This document shows, piece after piece, positions 59,881-64,000 of a DNA stretch of 64,000 nt. The notes under the pieces were generated by a model. That model had not been told where the DNA came from. It did not search any database and saw nothing but the letters and a program-made list of their open reading frames with translations. Positions within the stretch are counted from its first letter, which is position 1; each line of letters opens with the position of its first letter. Both the position numbers and the translations under genes were made by a program. This stretch comes from Cotesia glomerata (Eukaryota > Arthropoda > Insecta > Hymenoptera > Braconidae), in NCBI RefSeq assembly GCF_020080835.1, contig NC_058161.1, positions 10,357,297 to 10,421,296 on the forward strand, given 5' to 3'.

Positions 59881-62397
59881 AAGTAGCCCCTTGAGCCGTC
59901 AAAATTTGAAAAAATGGCAAAAAACCCAAAAAAATTGCAAGAAATCGAATTCTTCTGTTATTAAACGATCTTGATCTTCAGAATTTTTATCTTCAGAACC
60001 AACGAAGAACAGTTTCAAATTCGAGAAAATCCTTCTCTTCATTCTATTTATACATAATTTTTTATAGACTTTAAAATTTTGTCAATTTTTCAATTCTAAG
60101 ATCATATTTTATTCATTAAAATTCACCCAAGTCATTAACAATCGTGTTGAATAGATTTTTTCTCATATTTAAAACTGCAATTTTCTGGATTTTTTTTTAA
60201 TTTTTGAGATTTTTTTTAATTTTAAAACGTCAATGGGACAAGAAAACTTCAGATTCAAATTCAATGAAACAAAGTACATAAAAATCGTACTCAATATGAA
60301 TCCAAAAAATTTTTTTCATCTCGATAATTTTGATTTTTCATGATTTTTTGCAATTTTTTGGGGTTTTTTGCAATTTTTTCAAATTTCAACGGCTCGGGAA
60401 GGGGCTATTTAACGTTGAGATTCAGATTCAATGAATTGACAGACATAAAAATCATACTTACCCATACAGGAAGCCCCAGAGTTGAACGACGGGGCCATGC
60501 CTGGGACATTATTGGGAAGCCCATCTTGGCAAACCTATATTGTCCCATGCCCGGGCCATAACTGGGCAATCAACCGTGGCCATTCCAATGATTACCTAGG
60601 TTTGGGTCAAGACTGAATAACCTAGCCTTGGCCAAGCCTAGCGTCACCCTATCTTAGGACAAGTTTGAGTAACCTAACCTTGGCCGTTGGATGGTAACCC
60701 TAATATGGGCCAAGACTGGATAACCTAGCCTTGGCCAAGCCTACAGTCACCCTAACTTGGGCCAAGTTTGTGTAACCTAACCTCGGCTGTTGAATGGTAA
60801 CCCTAACATGGGCCAAGACTGAATGACCTAGCCTTGGCCGTTGGATGGTAACCCTAACTTGGGCCAAGATTGTATAACCTAACCTCGGCCGATGAATAGT
60901 AACCCTAACATGGGCCTCGACTGAATAACCCAGTTTTGGCCAAACCTAGAGACACACCTTAACTTGGGTTTTGAAGTCTTTATATTCACGTGACATTGTG
61001 ATATGGCGACCCAGACTTGGGCCAGGACTGGGAAACCTATCTTTGGCCGACGCAATGATCACCCGAGCGTTAGCCAAGACTGGGAAGCCTAGCCTTGGCT
61101 TTCGAATGGAAACCCAGACTTGAGCCAGAATTGAGCAACCTAACTTTGGTCATTTAATAGAAAATCCAAACTTAATTAATCATTAACTTACAGAATTTGG
61201 AACAGTAAATATTTATTGCTTAACGAATATTTGATAGCAAATGCTGAAATTGAAAATTTATTTTTTAAACAAAACAATTGTGTATCGTCAAAGTTAATAT
61301 GGTCTTAAAAAAATTAAAATATAATTTACAGTTGAATTTTTAATATTAATAATTTTAAACATTAAAATTTATAATATGATATTAAAAATATACAGAATGA
61401 TTTACAAAGTCTAAAGTAATATAAGAATTTGACTTTTGCTTTTTTTTTAATTACTAAACATTTGTAAAAAATAGATAATTTTCATCAAAACACAATATTA
61501 AATAACATAAATTATATAAATAATAAACCGTCACACTCCGTCACCATATAGATTTAGTTCATATGAATGATGAGATATATATCAATTTATCGGTCGTACG
61601 GCATAGGGGTTAGTTATCGGTACCCATGTAAAAAAAAATTTTCCTGAAAAGTTCCGGAATAGTTCTTGGTCCGGAACGTTCCTATGATAAGACAATCCGG
61701 AACATCCCCGGAATACTTTTGCAATGTTCTCGAAATAGTTCTGGATCATTCATGGAACACTTTCGGAACATTTCCGGAAAATCTCCGACAGACTTATAAA
61801 ACATCGCTGGAATACTTCGAGAATAAATTAGGAATACTTCCGGAACATAATCCAAACGTTTACCCCGATTTGTTCCAGAAGTATTTCGGGAATATTTCAG
61901 GAATGTACCGGAGATGTTCCGGAAGTATTCCTAATTTATTCTGGAAGTATTCCAGCGATGTTCTATAAATCTACCGGAGATTTTCCGGAAATGTTCCGGA
62001 AGTGTTCCACGGATGTTCCAGAACTATTTCGAGAACATTGCAGAAGTATTCCGGGGATGCCCATAGAGGAAAGTACCACGGGGCCTAGCTTGGCCCAACT
62101 ATGTAAAAGTCTGGGCCAAGCTTGTAAGCCAGGCTTGGCTCAGTCTTGGTTGAAGTCTGGGATGATAACGATGGGCCAAGCCTGGTTACCAGGACTGGCC
62201 CACGCCTGATTACCAGGACTGGCCCATGCCTGGTTACCAGGGCTGAGCCATAGTTAATTTTCAAGTCTGGCCCATGCCATTTGATAAAAAATGATAAAAA
62301 AGAATTATTGGGATGTTATTTTTTTATTTTATTTTGTAAGTAAAGTAAATTCGAACCTAACTGTTGCTAATTATAGAAATAAAGTGAAAATCGTATC

Positions 62398-62472
62398 CGT
62401 TCTAACCGAGATTCGAACTCGAGCCGCGCGCTTGCCAGACTGATAACTAACCCTTACACCGTACGACCGATA
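62398..62472 (-). other. tRNA-like sequence in the core of X2
   Basis: On the minus strand: GTACGGTGTAAGGGTTAG as an A-box-like part, then a proper T-arm, TCGAG-TTCGAAT-CTCGG, which contains a B-box. No acceptor stem pairing was found. Confidence 0.6.
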
Positions 62473-62974
62473 AGTTGATGCACATCTCATTATTCTGATA
62501 AGCTAAATCTATATGGTGACGAAGTGTGGCGGTTTATTATTTATATAATTTATGTTATTTAATATTGTGTTTCGATGAAAATTAACTATTTTTTACAAAT
62601 GTTTATTATAGTTAAAAAAATGCAAGAGTCAAGTTCTTATATTACTTTAAACTTTGTACATCGTTCTGTATATTTTTAATATCTTATGATAAATTTTTAT
62701 GTTTAAAATTATCAATATTAAAAATTCAACTGTAAATTATTATATTTTAATTTTTTTAAGACTATATCAATTTTGACGATATGCAATTGTCTTGGTTAAA
62801 TAATAAATTTTAAATTTTAGAATTTGTTAGCGAATATTCGTTAAACAATAAATATTTACTGTATAAAATTCTATTACTTAATGATTTATTAAATTTGAAT
62901 TTCCCATTGAATGGCTAAGGCTAGGTTACCCAATTCTGGCTCAAGTCTGGGTTGCCATTCAACGCCCATGGCTA

Positions 62975-63195
62975 CAAAGAAAAAAAAATTTACTTAAATC
63001 AAGCAAATAATTTTTAAGAATTTCATCTTCTTGATTTTAGTAGAAAAATTCTTAAACTAAGAAACTTTTCTTGATTTAAGTAAATTTTATTTAATTAAAG
63101 AATTTTTCGTTTTGATTGAAGACAATTAAACTCTTCAAAGTTATTTTTTTGGTTCAAGAATTTTTTTCTTGAATCAAGTTAATTTTTTTTCAGTG
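62975..63195. mobile_element. Foldback MITE K, copy 4 (inside X2)
   Basis: Ends CAAAGAAAAAAAAATTTACT and TTTTCAGTG; TA duplications at 62973-62974 and 63196-63197. Removing it restores the word array of X2. Same TTGAATCAAG-type inside as the other K copies. Confidence 0.85.
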
Positions 63196-64000
63196 TAGGT
63201 TTCCCAATCTTGGCTAACTCTTGGGTAATCATTGTGGCCGTGACTGAGTGACCCAGTTCTGGCCCAGGCTCGGGTAATAATTGGGCCGACCAAGGCTTGG
63301 TTGCCCAGTCTTGGCCCAAGCTTGGGTCGCCAATGAATCGCCAAGGCTAGGTTAGCCAGTCTTGGCACAAGGTTGGATAATCATTGGCATGGTCGAGGCT
63401 GGGTTAACCAGTCTTGGCCCACGTTTTGGTCGCCAATGAATGGCCAAGGCTAGGTTAGCCAGTCTTGGCCCAAGGTTGGATAATCATTGGCATGGTCGAG
63501 GCTGGGTTAACCAGTCTCGGCCCACGCTTGGGTCGCCAATGAATGGCCAAGGCTGGGTTAGCCAGTCTTGGCCCAAGGTTGGATAATCATTGGCATGGCC
63601 AAGGCTGGGTTAAACAGCCTGGCTCACGCATGGGCCAATACAGGTACGCCGAAGCTAGGTTTCCCAGTACTGGCCCCTTCGTCAACTCTGGGGGTTTCCT
63701 GCATGGGTGTTCCGGATTGTCTTATCATAGGAACGTTCCGGACCAGGAACTATTCCGGAACTTTTCAGGAAATTTTTTTTTTACACGGGTATGGCAAGCG
63801 CGCGGCTCCGGTTTAATCGGCTCCGGCTCCTAATTAATAGTTTTATGAATTAATGAATATACTGTCCAATAGTAGTAATTTACCCGAGTCGAAATTCGAG
63901 GTCCGTTTTAACCGCAATTTTTTCCCATCTTAATTTTACGGTCAAAACAGACTTGGCACTGTATTGATAGCTCATTTAAACTGAGGCCTGGTTTCACCGT

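Larger units (their letters stand above)
58015..60458. mobile_element. Foldback repeat Z (arms split by Y2, right end abutting X1)
   Basis: AGTATGATTTTTATGTATGT at 58019 and its inverse at 60458 begin matching arms that continue (after removing Y2) through ACGTTAAGTAGCCCCTTGAG on the left and the inverse of ACGTTAAATAGCCCC on the right, then AAATTTGAAAAAATGGC. The core is AT-rich. Outer limits are uncertain because X1 cuts in at the right. Confidence 0.65.
62060..63707. mobile_element. CCC-ended element X, copy 2 (inverted relative to copy 1)
   Basis: Ends CCCATAGAGGAAAGTACC and (reverse complement) CCCATGCAGGAAACCCCC, with TG on both sides (62058-62059, 63708-63709). The intact left arm of V shows the empty site GGGGATGTTCCGG, so one TG was duplicated. 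Arms consist of TTGGCCCAAGCTTGGGTCGCC-like words in roughly 100-bp units; the core carries a tRNA-like sequence. MITE K copy 4 is inserted in its right arm. Confidence 0.85.
61623..63789. mobile_element. CCC-ended foldback element V (interrupted by X2)
   Basis: Ends CCCATGTAAAAAAAAATTTT and (reverse complement) CCCGTGTAAAAAAAAATTT, TA on both sides (61621-61622, 63790-63791). Both arms are filled with GTTCCGGAAC-type palindromic words, and the arms pair around a centre near 61870. Without X2 it is about 517 bp. The ORFs at 61666-62209 merely reflect the word array. Confidence 0.85.
60461..64000. mobile_element. CCC-ended element X, copy 1 (interrupted by V; runs out of window)
   Basis: Left end CCCATACAGGAAGCCCCAGA after TA. 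The arm (60495-61190) is an array of degenerate words such as GGCCAAGACTGGATAACC and CCTAGCCTTGGCC. An AT-rich part (61190-61586) matches X2 inverted. A tRNA-like sequence begins at 61587, is split by V at 61623, and resumes at 63792 with TGGCAAGCGCGCGGCTC. The right end is not in the window. Confidence 0.7.

Noticed and set aside
12331..62472. Genuine tRNA genes at the A/B-box sites
   Set aside because: Acceptor stems do not pair and T-stems are poor except in X2; they lie in transposon cores and are better called tRNA-like.
61666..63833. ORFs rich in repeated phrases within V and X
   Set aside because: They follow the word arrays of transposable elements and have no independent support.
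1..64000. CRISPR arrays, operons or bacterial features
   Set aside because: The sequence is clearly eukaryotic; the regular repeats seen are word arrays or tandem units without spacer structure.

Overview
This is AT-rich eukaryotic DNA, very probably from an insect. The clues are a Helitron-like element with the insect-type CTAGT end, an R1-clade retrotransposon sitting inside an (AC)n microsatellite, a tRNA-derived SINE, and at least 16 small foldback DNA elements. A hymenopteran (for example a parasitoid wasp) is my guess, not something the sequence proves. Host coding sequence is scarce. Two pieces stand out, both on the minus strand. One is a first coding exon of a glutamine-rich protein (20542-20707), with a CpG-rich promoter-like stretch behind it. 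The other is a short exon-like ORF at 50337-52204, split by a transposon.

Layout. 1-5040: end of a dispersed repeat (family R), hairpin modules, a Helitron-like element, a foldback element, a cluster of four hairpins, and a candidate solo LTR holding a pogo-like MITE. 5041-20541: mostly AT-rich filler with two R copies (7720-10056, 14634-17417) and foldback elements N, P, U, Q, O and K1; its right end is probably the first intron of the Q-rich gene. 20542-29826: exon, promoter-like region, a CTCF-like site, R copy 4. 29827-41368: R copies 5 to 7, foldback W, a 3.6 kb long-TIR element L with a broken gene and a SINE, and the R1-clade insertion. 41369-50336: K2, palindrome M, a hairpin cluster, R8 carrying a non-LTR 3' end, K3 and a 162-bp retroposed insert. 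50337-64000: the split exon with element Y1, a fully palindromic MITE in a (TA)n tract, foldback T, then a nested stack of foldback elements (Z, Y2, X1, V, X2, K4).

The most unusual signal is a group of element families (U, W, V, X, Y) that share no obvious internal sequence but share one design. They have CCC...GGG termini and a 2-bp target-site duplication that is not restricted to TA (AT, AA, TG and TA are seen, several confirmed by internal empty sites). Their arms are built of degenerate copies of a short, often palindromic word, and in U, X and Y the core carries a tRNA-like sequence with a B-box. A parallel group (J, P, Q, O, K, M, T) has CAC...GTG termini, mostly with TA duplications, and often word-array arms too. 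Element names (R, U, V and so on) are my own labels. No database search was possible, so family assignments rest on motifs and termini visible here.
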